Shown: positions 17,925 through 27,718, numbered from the stretch's first letter. The stretch: DNA of 64,000 nucleotides from an uncultured Paracoccaceae bacterium (GCA_945952025.1 CAMFGW010000005.1:62001-126000); one strand, 5' to 3'. Numbers and translations are program-made. The notes: generated from the letters alone by a model not told the origin.

Positions 17925-19213
17925 ACCGCATCGGCGCGCGCCGCCGCGGCGCCAAGAAAGGCGGCGGCGGACCATGTCAGCGCCGGGCAGGAGGTCGCAG
18001 CGCCCGTGGTCCGGTCGCACTGTTCGGGCAGCGGCAGGGCCGGATCAGGGGCCAACTCCTCAACCAGCCGCATCCAGGCCTCGGCCCGCGCGAAGGGGGC
18101 CGGATCGCCGGTCAGGGTAGCGATCCGGTAGTGCAGTTCGGCAAAGCCGAGCGTGGTCGGATACCAGGGGTTGCCGCCGAAATAGGTGTCGCCCGGCCAC
18201 CGGCCGATGGCGGGGGCGCTGCGCCCGCGATTGAGGGGGTAAAGTTCGGCAAACGTGCGCTCCAGCCCTGCCACGGTCGCCTGCGTCGATGCGGCGGACA
18301 GCGCGAAGGGCCCGGTCGCACGCCCGGCATGAAGGATGGCGAGCACGGTCGCGCTGTCGAGCGTGCCTTCCGGCGCCTCGACGCTCTGGCGCCAGGCACC
18401 GGACGCCGGGTCGCGGGCCATGAAAACCAGCGCCGCGACCTTTTCCGCCGCAGCGCGCCAGGGTTCTGCGGGCTGCCCCCTTTCGTCCGCCCAGGTCGCT
18501 GCGCGGTCGAGCGCATCCCACTGCGCGATCAGCGTGAAGGTCGTTCGCTTCGGCGGCGCCTCTTCCCACGGCCCGATCGCCGGCCGCCCGGCGATGGCCA
18601 GGACATGGGCCAGATCCCGTTCGATCAGCCGGTCGGCGGCGGCGGTCGCGGCCTCGGGCATCACCTTGCGGAGCGTCATCAGGACCGACGCGCGCAAGGC
18701 CGGGCCGTCATCCTGCGGCCGCGACCAGTTTTCCAGATCGGGCGATCCGTCCGCGGCAAAGCGCGGCTCCTCGAGCCAGCGCGCGCCGGACAGTGCGGCA
18801 AGCTCGGCGTCGGGGCGCAGAAATGCGCGATGGTCCGGGCGCGTGCCCGCCGCCACGGGGTTCGTTGCCGGCCCCGACCGCTCGGGGTCCGAGATCCGAA
18901 GCGAGAAATCGATGTGATCGGCGACCGCCTGGCGCCAGAACCCGCGCGCGTCCGGGTCGGCCTCCATCGCCATGGGAACGGCGGCCAGGGCGATCGCCGC
19001 GTCGCGGACCCAGTGATGGAAATAATCCGGGTCCGGGTCCCAACTGTCCATCCGCACCGAAGCGAGGATCGACCCCCGCGCGGGGCTGAGACGCCAGCCG
19101 AAGCCCGGGCGATCCCGCACGAGATGCGTGGCCGAAGTCGCGGCGCGCAGTTCGGCGGCGGCAGTCCGGCTTCGGCCGGCAAGCCAGGCCGGGTCTGGGC
19201 GCTGGCCCGTCAC
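17906..19213 (-). CDS. GH15 glucoamylase-like glycoside hydrolase
   Basis: A protein of 435 residues. The GH15 hallmarks are YFHHWVRDAAI near residue 65, the acid region IGPWEEAPPKRTTF, WPGDTYFGGNPWYPTTLGF, and LPEQCDRTTGAATSCPALTW, which contains the catalytic base Glu. No signal peptide is visible, so it is likely cytoplasmic. It removes terminal glucose from alpha-glucans or related oligosaccharides in known members. It is convergent with the GH144 gene and its start overlaps the stop of the upstream alpha/beta hydrolase by 4 bp (19210-19213). Confidence 0.85.
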   Translation of the reverse strand: MTGQRPDPAWLAGRSRTAAAELRAATSATHLVRDRPGFGWRLSPARGSILASVRMDSWDPDPDYFHHWVRDAAIALAAVPMAMEADPDARGFWRQAVADHIDFSLRISDPERSGPATNPVAAGTRPDHRAFLRPDAELAALSGARWLEEPRFAADGSPDLENWSRPQDDGPALRASVLMTLRKVMPEAATAAADRLIERDLAHVLAIAGRPAIGPWEEAPPKRTTFTLIAQWDALDRAATWADERGQPAEPWRAAAEKVAALVFMARDPASGAWRQSVEAPEGTLDSATVLAILHAGRATGPFALSAASTQATVAGLERTFAELYPLNRGRSAPAIGRWPGDTYFGGNPWYPTTLGFAELHYRIATLTGDPAPFARAEAWMRLVEELAPDPALPLPEQCDRTTGAATSCPALTWSAAAFLGAAAARADAVQALAR

Positions 19214-19959
19214 GCGCCGACGGCCGCAAGCGCTGCGGCCAGCATTGCCGCGCAGGCCAGGCCCGCCGGGCAGTGATGCTGGCCTGGCAGGGCCGCGAAA
19301 AAGGTTCCGTTGCGGGCCGCCCGGAAATAGGCCTTCGCATGGGCGGCCGTGACCAGGCCGTCCTCACGGCCCGTCACCACCGCGACCGGCGCGGGGGCAT
19401 TGGCCAGGCCGTCCGCGATGTCGGCCGTTTCCAGTTCCTGCCGATAAAGCGGTGCCTCGCGCTCCAGTTCGGCCATGGCCTCGGGCCCGAGCGCCCGGCG
19501 CGCCTCGAGCATCCGCTGACCCGACAGGACGGGCGAGACAGCCAGCACATGATGCAGGCCCGCATCGCCTGCCGCGAGCGTCCCGACGGTAAAGCCGCCA
19601 GCGCTGTGCCCTGCCAGCGCGACGGGCGTTTCCGGCCAGGCCGAGCGGACCCAGGCCAGAACCTGCCGCCCCGCGTCCCGCTGACTGGCCAGCGTGAACT
19701 GATCGGCCGGCCCGGAGCCAGGGGTCGCGGAGGAAAACGGAAGCTCGGGCGCCGCGACCCGCCAGCCCGATGACAGATAGGCGCGGGCGATCTCGGCCAT
19801 ATGGGGCTGGTCGGGTGCGCCATTGCGGCCGTGGATCAGCACCACGGTGCCCACCGGCTCACGCGTCTTTGCGGCGACGGCTACCGCGATCGGGGCGGTG
19901 CCGGTCATGACCATCTCGCGCCGCGCGCCTTTGGTCCGGGTCCAGGGAAGTGTGCTCAT
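19210..19959 (-). CDS. Alpha/beta hydrolase
   Basis: A protein of 249 residues with the nucleophile elbow AGHSAGGF, an oxyanion strand VVLIHGRNGA, an acid region VTGREDGLV and a late His in PGQHHCPAG, so the triad appears complete. No signal peptide is seen. It is translationally coupled to the GH15 gene and may remove acyl (for example succinyl or acetyl) groups from glucans, since substituted glucans are common in alphaproteobacteria; that role is an inference from position only. Confidence 0.75.
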   Translation of the reverse strand: MSTLPWTRTKGARREMVMTGTAPIAVAVAAKTREPVGTVVLIHGRNGAPDQPHMAEIARAYLSSGWRVAAPELPFSSATPGSGPADQFTLASQRDAGRQVLAWVRSAWPETPVALAGHSAGGFTVGTLAAGDAGLHHVLAVSPVLSGQRMLEARRALGPEAMAELEREAPLYRQELETADIADGLANAPAPVAVVTGREDGLVTAAHAKAYFRAARNGTFFAALPGQHHCPAGLACAAMLAAALAAVGA

Positions 19960-20101
19960 GATCCAAAGCTAGCGCAGCGGCGGACCGCCAGAAAGGGGTG
20001 GCGTCGGGCAAATACGAGCTGGCCACAGATGCCCTATCCCCCGCCCGGCTTCCGGTCGCAAGTAGTCCGCGCCACGGTGGTGTCAGACGAATGCGAACCC
20101 G

Positions 20102-20300
20102 TCACAGATGCCCCCAAGCCACGCTTTTTCGCGTTGCGTCGTCGATGGTCATGAACCCATGGGCATTCAAGCACGCCGCCCGCAATTGGCCGTTCAGGCT
20201 CTCGATGAAGGCATCGTCCGCCGTCTTCCCGCGACGCGAGAGGCCCAGGGTGACATCGCGCAGGCAGGCCGACCTCGGCTCAGGGTGCCGTCAGTTATGT
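20102..20300 (-). mobile_element. IS3-family OrfB relic
   Basis: The minus strand reads LRDVTLGLSRRGKTADDAFI followed by ESLNGQLRAACLNAHGFMTI and then a TGA. This is the end of the DDE core of IS3-type OrfB, and the catalytic Glu lies in FIESLN. Only about 60 residues remain, without terminal repeats, so it is a dead fragment. Confidence 0.75.
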
Positions 20301-20313
20301 CCTGTCAAGACCA

Positions 20314-20649
20314 TCAAAAGCTTGGCGGCGTGTTCACCCATAACAGGATCGCCGTTGCGTGGCCCGAGTTCGACCAGGCATGCTTCAGGTTGCTACGGAA
20401 GTAGACGCTTTCACCATGGTGCATCTCGCGCTGGACCTCGCCTTCGATTGCGATGGAGAACTGACCGAACAGAACATAGATGAACTCCTCGCCGTCATGC
20501 TCGTAGGCGCCATGACTGCCGACGCCTGGCTCGATATACCAGCGCTGGCAGTCCATCATGCCGCTCTTCGGGGCCAAGCGGACGGTCATCGGGGGCCTTA
20601 CGCCGAACGGCGACTGGGTCAGCCCGCTGCTATCCAGCCATCCGTTCAA
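20314..20649 (-). pseudogene. Cupin sensor domain fragment (probable XRE-cupin regulator remnant)
   Basis: A single cupin barrel of about 110 residues: RWYIEPGVGSHGAYEHDGEE then FIYVLFGQFSIAIEGEVQ and WVNTPPSF before a TGA. Such domains usually form the C-terminus of HTH-cupin repressors, and the N-terminal HTH is absent. Its 5' end abuts a HyuB fragment on the other strand (about 20636). It is flanked by other broken genes, so it is read as a remnant, although a free-standing cupin cannot be excluded. Confidence 0.6.
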
Positions 20650-20935
20650 CTACGACGAGCAGTTCCTGTTCGAAAGCACCGGCGGCAGCGGCTGGGGCAA
20701 GCCCCACGATCGGCCGGCTTCGAAGGTGCTGGATGACGTTCTCGACGACTACATCTCGATCGAAGCCGCGCGTCACCAGTATGGCGTGGCGATCGATCCG
20801 GCCACGATGACGATCAACGCGGCCGAAACTGCGCGTCTTCGCGGCGCAAAGAGCCAATCGGCCAAACGCACTGGCCCGGGGAACTGCCCGGGCCATCCCG
20901 ACCGAGGGGCAACCCCGGCAATCCCACCTGACTGA
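20636..20935 (+). pseudogene. Hydantoinase B / oxoprolinase (HyuB) C-terminal fragment
   Basis: The plus strand reads NYDEQFLFESTGGSGWGKPH and then VLDDVLDDYISIEAARHQYG. This matches the glycine-rich end of HyuB proteins (GGGGWGDP ... SLEAAREDYGV). Everything upstream is replaced by cupin sequence on the opposite strand. After ETARLRGAKS the frame becomes unrecognisable and stops at 20935. It is a 3' fragment only. Confidence 0.65.
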
Positions 20936-21901
20936 TGTTCAAAAAACCGCCCAGGCGGAATATGATGCCATTGCCGATGCGGGCATCATCTACATCCTCT
21001 ACAACACCTCGATCGGCCACCATGAGGTGTTCGAAAGCAATCCCGAGCGCTATTTCGGGATCTTCATGGCCTACCCGGCCCAAAAGTACTACGGCGTCGG
21101 TCTTCCGATCATGCTGGACCAGATCCGCAGGCAAGGGGTCTGGAAGCCGAAGAACAACAAGATCGCGTTCATCACCGGCACTCTGCCCTATTCGATCGTG
21201 ATCTCGGACGCTATCCGCGACACTGCGCCGAAATACTGCTTCGAAGTTTCGTTCGAAGAGTTCGTGCCGGTGCCGACCACGGAATGGGGCGCGGTCCTGA
21301 GCAAAGTGCGCGCCGACGAACCGGCAGTCATCGCCAATACCCACTTCTATCCGGGCGATCTGGCGCAGTGCCAGATCCAGTTCGCGCAGGACCCGACCAA
21401 CAGCCTCGTCTACTATCGACACGGCCCGCTTCTCAAAGCCTTCTCGGACCTTGCAGGCGATGCGGCGCGCGGCGTGCTGACCTCTTCGGTCATCGACATC
21501 CTTCCCGATGAGATGGGCAATGCGTTTCGCGATGCCTATCACGCCAAGTTCGGGGCCACGGCCGAAGCTGACCCTGGCGCCTCGACCTATTCCGAGATGT
21601 ATCACTATGCCATCGCGGCAGCACTGGCGGGCGGCGTCGGAGAACCGGCAATGCTGACCAGAACCGCAAGGTGGCCGACAACCTGCGCCACTTCGTCTAT
21701 CGCGCGCCGTTCGGCACCCTGCGCTATGATCCGCGCTACAATGCGGCGATCCCCTACCCGACCCTGTCGACCGATCCGTCGCTTGCGATGCCGCACCTGA
21801 TGTATCAGATCGAGGACCCGGCCGCGGCCAATCCCAAGAAGCTGATCTTCCCCGCGCCCTATAACGAGGCCGACTTCGAGCTGCCGCCCTGGTTCCGGTG
21901 A
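20928..21901 (+). pseudogene. Branched-chain/amide-type ABC substrate-binding protein, truncated and frameshifted
   Basis: The frame gives TDVQKTAQAEYDAIADAGII, ESNPERYFGIFMAYPAQKYY, KIAFITGTLPYSIVISDAIR and TYSEMYHYAIAAALAGG, typical of Peripla_BP_6 proteins. The signal peptide and N-terminal lobe start are gone. Near 21650 the frame shifts; NADQNRKVADNLRHFVY and the C-terminus NEADFELPPWFR follow in another frame to the TGA at 21901. Adding one G in the CCGGCA stretch restores the reading. It is non-functional. Confidence 0.75.
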
Positions 21902-21934
21902 CCGGACCATCCGCCGCAACCCATTCGGGAACCC

Positions 21935-22100
21935 CATCGTGACAGACATCCTCGCAACCGCGCTCGCCTTCGAAGGCCATGCTGTCGCAGACATGAACGC
22001 CACAGAGCAGATCGGCAGGCAGCACCGCAACATTTTCCGGCCCGTCGCCCGAGGCGCAACAATGCCAGAAATCGACCACCATCCGCAGATTGGGCCGGTT
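21935..22100 (-). pseudogene. Sugar phosphate isomerase/epimerase (TIM barrel) fragment fused in frame to GMC remnant
   Basis: The stretch PNLRMVVDFWHCCASGDGPE followed by VAVLPADLLCGVHVCDS is the late part of a xylose-isomerase-like TIM barrel. It directly follows MPQLFSAN of the GMC oxidoreductase in the same frame. Normal GMC proteins continue with an NTNAPT-like segment at this point, so the junction near 22098 joins two unrelated genes. Confidence 0.6.
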
Positions 22101-23487
22101 GGCCGAGAACAGTTGCGGCATGATGGACGCGTCGGCCACGCGTAGCCCGTCAAGGCCGCGCAACGGCAGGCTGGGACCGACCACGGCCATGTCGTCCTGA
22201 CCCATGCGACAGGTGCCCGATGGATGCAGAGCGGCGTGGGCCTCGCGCTGGCAGAAGCGGCGGACCTCATCCCGGCTCAGAACGCGGTCTTCGGGGATGT
22301 GCCGGCGTTCGATGAAGCGGCGGATGGCAGGCTGCTCCATGACGTCCATGGCGAAAAGCGTGCCTTCGGCCACGGCATCAAGGTCGCGCGGGTCGCCGAA
22401 GTATTTCGGCCTCACCCGTGGCACGTCCCCGGCATCGGCCGAAGCCAGCAACACCTCGCCGCGCGAATGCGGCCGGATCTGGCCAAGACTGACCGTGCAG
22501 CCGTTGCTGCCCGGAACGCCGTCGACGCCCTCTTCGATGCCCGCGCCGCAGACCAGGAAGAACTGGCAGCCGGGCAGGCTTTCCCTGCGGTCGCCCCACC
22601 AGAAGGCCCCTGCCTCGATCAGGTTCGAGGTCGCGGGCCCGCCGCCGAAGAGCAGGTAGTCGAGCCCCGCCATGGCCCGCCAGCGCAGCTTCTTGTAGCG
22701 GTCATAGCCGTGCGGGCCGTTCAGCTGATAGACGAGCGAGATCTCGATATGGTCCTGCAGGTTCTGGCCGACACCGGGCAGGTCAAGGATCGTCCGGATC
22801 CCGTGATGGCCGAGATGCGCCGCAGGCCCGACAGCATCAGAAGCTTCGGTGTCGCGACGGCCCCGGCGCTCAGGATCACCTCCTTGCGGGCGCGAAGGAC
22901 GCGGGTGCGGCCGCGCTCGACGAATTCGATCCCGACCGCCCTGCCCTTTTCGACGAGGATCCGCGAAACCGGCGCGCCGGTGCGCAGCATGAGGTTGCGC
23001 CGCCGTAGCGCCCCATGCAGATAGGCCACGGCGGCCGACGACCTGCGGCGGCCGCGGGCGGGGATCTGGTAAAGCCCGGTGCCCGCCTGATCGCCGGAAT
23101 TGAAATCCGGGTTCAAGGGCAGCCCCTGCTCCTGACAGGCCTGAAGCCACGCGCGGCTGAGCGCGCCTCCCACTGCGCATAGCCCGACGGACTGCCGCGA
23201 ATGCAGATCATGGCATTGACCGAACTGCCGCCCCCGAGGACGGACGCCTGCACCATCGTGGGGCTGTCGTTTCGGGCCTGGCCCGGGCCCGGCTCCCATG
23301 GGAACCGCTTCAGCAGGTCGCCTTGGGCGGTCTTGCAATAGACGCCCGGAATATGGATCCAAGGGCGGCGATCGCGGAGGCCCTCTTCCAGCAACGCGAC
23401 AGAGCAGGCTTCATCCTCCGACAGCCGCCCGGCAAGCACACAGCCGGTCGAGCCACCGCCCACGATGATATAGTCGACCCCGTCCAT
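22098..23487 (-). pseudogene. GMC-family FAD oxidoreductase (choline dehydrogenase-like), multiply broken
   Basis: The gene starts at ATG 23487 with DYIIVGGGSTGCVLAGRLSE (FAD-binding). At about 23163 the frame changes and some 60-70 residues expected between GYAQWE and the LNPDFN segment are missing. At about 22815 the frame changes again within LMLSG-GPAAHLG. The last frame holds IEISLVYQLNGPHGYDRYK, HPSGTCRMG (active His) and ASIMPQLFSAN. It then fuses to a TIM-barrel fragment instead of its own C-terminus. These three lesions make it dead. Confidence 0.82.
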
Positions 23488-23829
23488 CCTCGCCCCCCGA
23501 TATCTTCCCACAGCTAGCGACTTTGCAAATGCCGGAGAATTTCGCGGCAGCAAACAAAGTGACGCAAAGTGACGCGGTCCAATGCAGTTGCCGGCAGCAT
23601 CCGATCAAGCCGCCGACCCACCCGCGCGTTCACACGGCGTTGTTGCACTATCCTTCCGCCCTGAGGATTCATGGCTGGAAGTCAGTGGTTTAGGGTAGGC
23701 ATCTGAGCAAGCCCATCGCCCTTTCCACACGACGAACTGGTCGAGCTACAGCTGTTCCCTGAAGCGCCGCAGCTCTCGGTCTGCACCCTTAGCAGGGGCG
23801 TGCCTTCGGCCGTTCGGCGAGAGCAGCGG

Positions 23830-23949
23830 CACGGCGCGCCCTCGAGACGGCAGGTGCGAATTTTCCAGCGGGTTGTCGGCCCATCGACCCATTTCGCGGC
23901 CGCCAGGGCGGATCTCCCCCAGAGCCGCGCCGTTTGATCTGAGGCGCCC
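23830..23949 (-). mobile_element. IS6-family transposase relic (C-terminal piece)
   Basis: The minus strand reads GRLRSNGAALGEI then EMGRWADNPLENSHLPSRGR. This matches the IS6-type DDE end (DGLRSY ... GRWANNRAENSHLPFRRRE). About 40 residues remain before the frame degenerates. Nothing else recognisable was found between 23488 and 24129. Confidence 0.65.
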
Positions 23950-24129
23950 CCCGGCGCAGGCGCACCGGCCCGCCAGCGACGGACCCGCTCGCCCCCAGCG
24001 CCGATCCTCTTGACAGGGCCCGATAAATCCCGCCCAAGGTGGCCGCCATCGGTGGTGGACCCTCTGGTGGTCGCGGTCGGCTCGCTGCCCCCCGCAAAGG
24101 GGTGCGCCTGTCGCGGAAGTGGTCAATAA

Positions 24130-24149
24130 TTAGATATTTGAATAGCTAA
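24130..24149. promoter_or_regulatory. GntR operator candidate, copy 1 (own promoter)
   Basis: TTAG-N12-CTAA encloses ATATT-TG-AATAG (24134-24145), 14 bp upstream of the GntR start. The core recurs at 27719-27730 and 32178-32189 in the two divergent promoter regions of the same locus. Confidence 0.6.
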
Positions 24150-24162
24150 ACTGTGCGATAAG

Positions 24163-24927
24163 ATGGTCGCGACAGAACGGAGACTGGGAATGCCGCCGAT
24201 CGAACGCAGCCAGGGCCTCGCGCGGCAAATCGCCAATGCCCTTCAGGAAGAGATCATCCAGGGGCAGCTTGGGATTGAGGCGAAGCTTCCGTCGGAACAG
24301 GAACTGGCCGAGCGGTTCTCGGTCTCGCAGCCGACCGTGCGCGAGGCCATGAAGATCCTCGCCGCGAAAAAGCTGGTGCGATCAAAGCGCGGCCCCAAGG
24401 GCGGGGTCTTCGTCGCGGCGCCGTCGCTCGGGACGGCAGCGCAGACGCTTTTCGAAACGACCAACTGGCTGGTATCGCTGGGGGTTTTCGGCGTGACCGA
24501 GATTGTCGAGACGCGCCGCCTTCTGGGGTCGACCTGCGTTCGGCTGGCCGCAGAGCGCGCCACGCCTGAGGATCTGGCGCGGATCAGGGAGACACTTGCC
24601 GAGGTCGATCACAGCGAGGTCTCGGACGAGGACTTCTGCCGGCTCGACGTCGCCTTTCACCATGCCGTGGCCGAGGCCTGCCAAAACGCAGAGCTGAGTT
24701 TCATCATGGTGATCGTCAATGACTCGGTGATACCGGCGACCAACATGATTTCGTTCAAGTTTCGCGAGCGCGACAAGGTCATTGCCTTCCATCACGAGAT
24801 CTATTCCGCGATCGCCGCCCGCGACAGCGACGCGGCGGCGGCGGCGTTCGATGCGCTGATCGTCTACCAGAGCAGCGTCTACGACAATGCGCTGACGGCC
24901 CGCGCCAAGCAGGCCGGGGCAAGATAG
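24163..24927 (+). CDS. GntR family regulator, FadR/FCD subfamily
   Basis: A protein of 254 residues. The winged HTH includes KLPSEQELAERFSVSQPTVR, followed by EAMKILAAKKLV and a wing RSKRGPKGGVFV. The C-terminal FCD domain has RLDVAFHHAVAEACQN and a late AFHHEIYSAI with metal-binding His residues. An in-frame ATG at 24190 is an alternative start. It stands alone on the plus strand and is convergent with the amino-acid ABC operon. The shared element in three promoters makes it the probable local regulator of the 24-34 kb genes. Confidence 0.9.
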   Translation: MVATERRLGMPPIERSQGLARQIANALQEEIIQGQLGIEAKLPSEQELAERFSVSQPTVREAMKILAAKKLVRSKRGPKGGVFVAAPSLGTAAQTLFETTNWLVSLGVFGVTEIVETRRLLGSTCVRLAAERATPEDLARIRETLAEVDHSEVSDEDFCRLDVAFHHAVAEACQNAELSFIMVIVNDSVIPATNMISFKFRERDKVIAFHHEIYSAIAARDSDAAAAAFDALIVYQSSVYDNALTARAKQAGAR

Positions 24928-24976
24928 CCGCAGGTCAGACCACCAGTCAGGCGGCCAATCAGGGGCCGGTCCCAGT

Positions 24977-25774
24977 TTACAAGACGTGCGACAGGAAGGC
25001 GCGTGTGCGTTCCGAGCGGGCGTTGCGCAGCATCTCGCGCGGGTCGCCCGCCTCTTCGACGATACCGCCATCCATAAAGATCAGCTGATCGCCGACCTCG
25101 CGGGCGAAGCCGATTTCGTGGGTAACAACGACCATCGTGATGCCGCTCCGCGCAAGGTCGAGCATCACGGCGAGCACCTCGCCCACCAGTTCGGGGTCCA
25201 GCGCCGACGTCGGCTCGTCGAAGAGCAGAAGCTTCGGGTCCATCGCCAGCGCGCGCGCAATCGCGACGCGCTGTTGCTGGCCGCCGGACAGCTGGCGCGG
25301 CCAGGCATCCGCCTTGTGCGCCATGCCCACCCGTTCAAGGAGCGCCATCCCCCGGTCACGGGCCTCGCGCCGCGAAAGGCCGCGCACCTGGATCGGCGCC
25401 TCCATAAGGTTTTCGAGCGCCGTCAGATGGCCGAAGAGGTTGAAATTCTGGAACACCATGCCGATGTCGGCGCGCCTGCGGCACAGTTCGGCCGGGCGCA
25501 CGACATGCAGCCTGTCGTCGATCAGGTCGTACCCGACGAACTTGTCCTCAACGAGCAGGAGGCCACCCGAGATGTCCTCAAGGTGATTGATGCAGCGCAG
25601 GAAGGTGCTTTTCCCCGAACCCGACGGCCCGATGATGCAGGCGACCGATCCGGTCGGCACCTGCATGTCCACGCCCTTCAGGACTTCGACCTTGCCGAAG
25701 CTTTTCCGCACTCCGCGCGCATAGACCATCATGTTCTCGGGCGCGTGCAGGCTCGGATCGCTGTCTGTCGTCAT
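24977..25774 (-). CDS. Polar amino-acid ABC transporter ATPase (GlnQ/HisP type)
   Basis: A protein of 265 residues with [18 protein letters not shown] (Walker A), [17 protein letters not shown] (Q-loop), [17 protein letters not shown] (signature), [19 protein letters not shown] (Walker B) and [13 protein letters not shown] (H-loop). All motifs are intact and the length is typical. It overlaps the permease stop-start by 4 bp (25771-25774). It energises the uptake system formed with the permease and binding protein just upstream. The substrate should be an amino acid feeding the aminotransferase and indolepyruvate-type oxidoreductase nearby. Confidence 0.93.
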   Translation of the reverse strand: MTTDSDPSLHAPENMMVYARGVRKSFGKVEVLKGVDMQVPTGSVACIIGPSGSGKSTFLRCINHLEDISGGLLLVEDKFVGYDLIDDRLHVVRPAELCRRRADIGMVFQNFNLFGHLTALENLMEAPIQVRGLSRREARDRGMALLERVGMAHKADAWPRQLSGGQQQRVAIARALAMDPKLLLFDEPTSALDPELVGEVLAVMLDLARSGITMVVVTHEIGFAREVGDQLIFMDGGIVEEAGDPREMLRNARSERTRAFLSHVL

Positions 25775-26703
25775 GTCCGCCGCCCCCGCATCGGATTGAG
25801 GGCCGTGCGCAGCGCGGCACGGAAACCGCCCCCGTCGCCGCGACTGTCGCTGCGGCCGAAGTGACGTTCCAGGAAGTGCTGGCCAATCGACATGATCGTG
25901 ACCATCGCCAGATACCAGATGGCGACGACGCTCAAGAGCGGGATCGTCTCGAACGTGCGGGCATAGATCGTCTGCGCGGAATAAAGCAGGTCGTCCACGG
26001 CAATGACCGACACGAGCGAGGTGGCCTTCATCAGGTTGATCGCCTCATTCCCGGTCGGCGGGACGATGAACCGCATCGCCTGTGGCAGCACGATCCGCCA
26101 CAGGATCTTGCGCCGCGACATGCCAAGGGTCGCGGCCGCTTCGGTCTGGCCCGGCGGAACTGAGGTGATGCCGGCGCGGATGATCTCGGCCATATAGCCC
26201 GCCTCGTGGAGCGCCAGCGCGACCACGGCAGTCAGGAACGGGGTCATCACATCGTTGGTGCGGGCGCTGAAGACGACGCCGAGCCCCGGCAGGCTCAGCG
26301 TGATCTGCGGCATGATGATGGAGATGTTGAACCAGAAGATCAGCTGGATCAGCGCGGGGGCGCCGCGAAAAAACCAGATGTAGGCATTGGCGAAGGTGCG
26401 CAGAATTCGGCTGGGCGACAGCCGCATGATCGCAATGATCGTGCCGATGATGGTGGCGAGGACCATGATCGTGACCGTCAGCATCAGCGTATTGACCACG
26501 CCCCGCAGGATCGAGGGGTGGAACAGATACCTGCCGACCGCCGGCCAGTCGTATGCCTCGTTGGTGCCGACCGTCCAGAACACCATCGCCAGGAGGGCGA
26601 GCACGACGGCCGTGCTGATCCACAACCAGACATGGCGCAGCGGAACGACGGTCAGATCCTCGACCCGCAGATGGTGTTGCCTGGCGCCGAGTGATTGGGA
26701 CAT
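25771..26703 (-). CDS. Polar amino-acid ABC transporter permease (HisM/GlnP type)
   Basis: About 310 residues from ATG 26703, preceded by GAGGAG; a longer reading from 26760 lacks a ribosome site. The N-terminal tail is about 45 residues, then five or more membrane spans. The family loop is [20 protein letters not shown]. The [18 protein letters not shown] stretch is typical of amino-acid permeases. A single permease suggests a homodimer. It lies between the binding-protein gene and the ATPase in one operon. Confidence 0.92.
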   Translation of the reverse strand: MSQSLGARQHHLRVEDLTVVPLRHVWLWISTAVVLALLAMVFWTVGTNEAYDWPAVGRYLFHPSILRGVVNTLMLTVTIMVLATIIGTIIAIMRLSPSRILRTFANAYIWFFRGAPALIQLIFWFNISIIMPQITLSLPGLGVVFSARTNDVMTPFLTAVVALALHEAGYMAEIIRAGITSVPPGQTEAAATLGMSRRKILWRIVLPQAMRFIVPPTGNEAINLMKATSLVSVIAVDDLLYSAQTIYARTFETIPLLSVVAIWYLAMVTIMSIGQHFLERHFGRSDSRGDGGGFRAALRTALNPMRGRRT

Positions 26704-26778
26704 GCGGGGGGCTCCTCGATGCCGGAGGCGCGGGCACCCGGCCGGGGCCGAATGCCGCAAGGCATCAGATTACTGGGA

Positions 26779-27618
26779 TCACTTCAGGTCAGAGAGCTTG
26801 TCGACCACATAGGCCTTGTCGATCATCGCCGTTCCCAGGCCATACTTGTCCATGACCGTCTTGTAGGTCCCGTCGGCAATCAGCGCGTTCAGCCCGGCCT
26901 CGAGCATCGCTGCGGTCGCCGTGTCGCCCTTCTTGACCGCGATCCCCAAGGGCGCTTCGTCATAGAGTCCGGGCAGGACAACCAGCTGGCCCTTGGAGGT
27001 CACTTCGAAGTAACCCGAAGCGGTGGCGTCATCCATCTTGCCGTCGATCCGGTCGGACAGAGCCGCCTGGATCACGTCCTTGCCTTCGGGGAACACCTTT
27101 TTCTCAAGCGCGGGCTGACCCTTGTCGGCGCATTCGGCCACCTTCTTGTCGATCAGGAAATCCGACACCGTGCCCGCGATCACGCCGATGCGCTTGCCGC
27201 AGAGCGGGGTATCGCCGGTGAAGCTGGCCTTCTTGTCCGGCGTGGTCGAGACGACGAGGCCGGACTTGAGGAACATCACGAAATCGACCTGCGCCAGCCG
27301 CTCTTCCGTGGCCGAGAAGGTTTCCCAGGCGATCCGGAAGCGATCGGCCGCAAGTCCGGGGATCATTGCCGGGAACTGGATCCGCGTCACTTCCAGCTTG
27401 GCCCCGACCAGCTTCGCCAGGGCCGTGGCCAGCTCGATGTTGGCGCCGGTTTGCTGGCCGTTTTCGTCCACGAACTCGAAGGGCGCATATTCCATGGTAT
27501 TGGCGATCACCATCGTGCCGGTCTGGGCCACTTCCGGCGATTTCGGCACCTCCTGGGCAGAGACCGTGGTCGCGGTCAGCATGAGGGCAGCGATGCCGGT
27601 CATCAGCGTGTTCGTCAT
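26779..27618 (-). CDS. Periplasmic amino-acid-binding protein (SBP family 3)
   Basis: A protein of 279 residues. A classic signal peptide, MTNTLMTGIAALMLTATTVSA, is followed by the mature start QEVPKS. Family 3 features are MEYAPFEFVDENGQQTGANI, ATALAKLVGAKL, DKKASFTGDTPLCGKRIGV and a final GTYKTVMDKYGLG. It is the first gene of the ABC operon. Its promoter region is shared with a divergent nucleoside hydrolase gene and carries the ATATT-TC-AATAT element at 27719-27730. The ligand cannot be read from the sequence. Confidence 0.93.
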   Translation of the reverse strand: MTNTLMTGIAALMLTATTVSAQEVPKSPEVAQTGTMVIANTMEYAPFEFVDENGQQTGANIELATALAKLVGAKLEVTRIQFPAMIPGLAADRFRIAWETFSATEERLAQVDFVMFLKSGLVVSTTPDKKASFTGDTPLCGKRIGVIAGTVSDFLIDKKVAECADKGQPALEKKVFPEGKDVIQAALSDRIDGKMDDATASGYFEVTSKGQLVVLPGLYDEAPLGIAVKKGDTATAAMLEAGLNALIADGTYKTVMDKYGLGTAMIDKAYVVDKLSDLK

Positions 27619-27718
27619 TTTGGTCTCCCGTTGGCTTGCGGTTGTTCGGTTTCCGTCGCGCTCTGGTTGGCTTGCTGTAGCGTAACATGATTGTTGCCTA
27701 ATCAGAGATCATAAATCA

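Noticed and set aside
26730-26750. GC palindrome between the SBP and permease genes
   Set aside because: CCCGGCCGGG has no loop or T tract and is expected by chance at this GC content.
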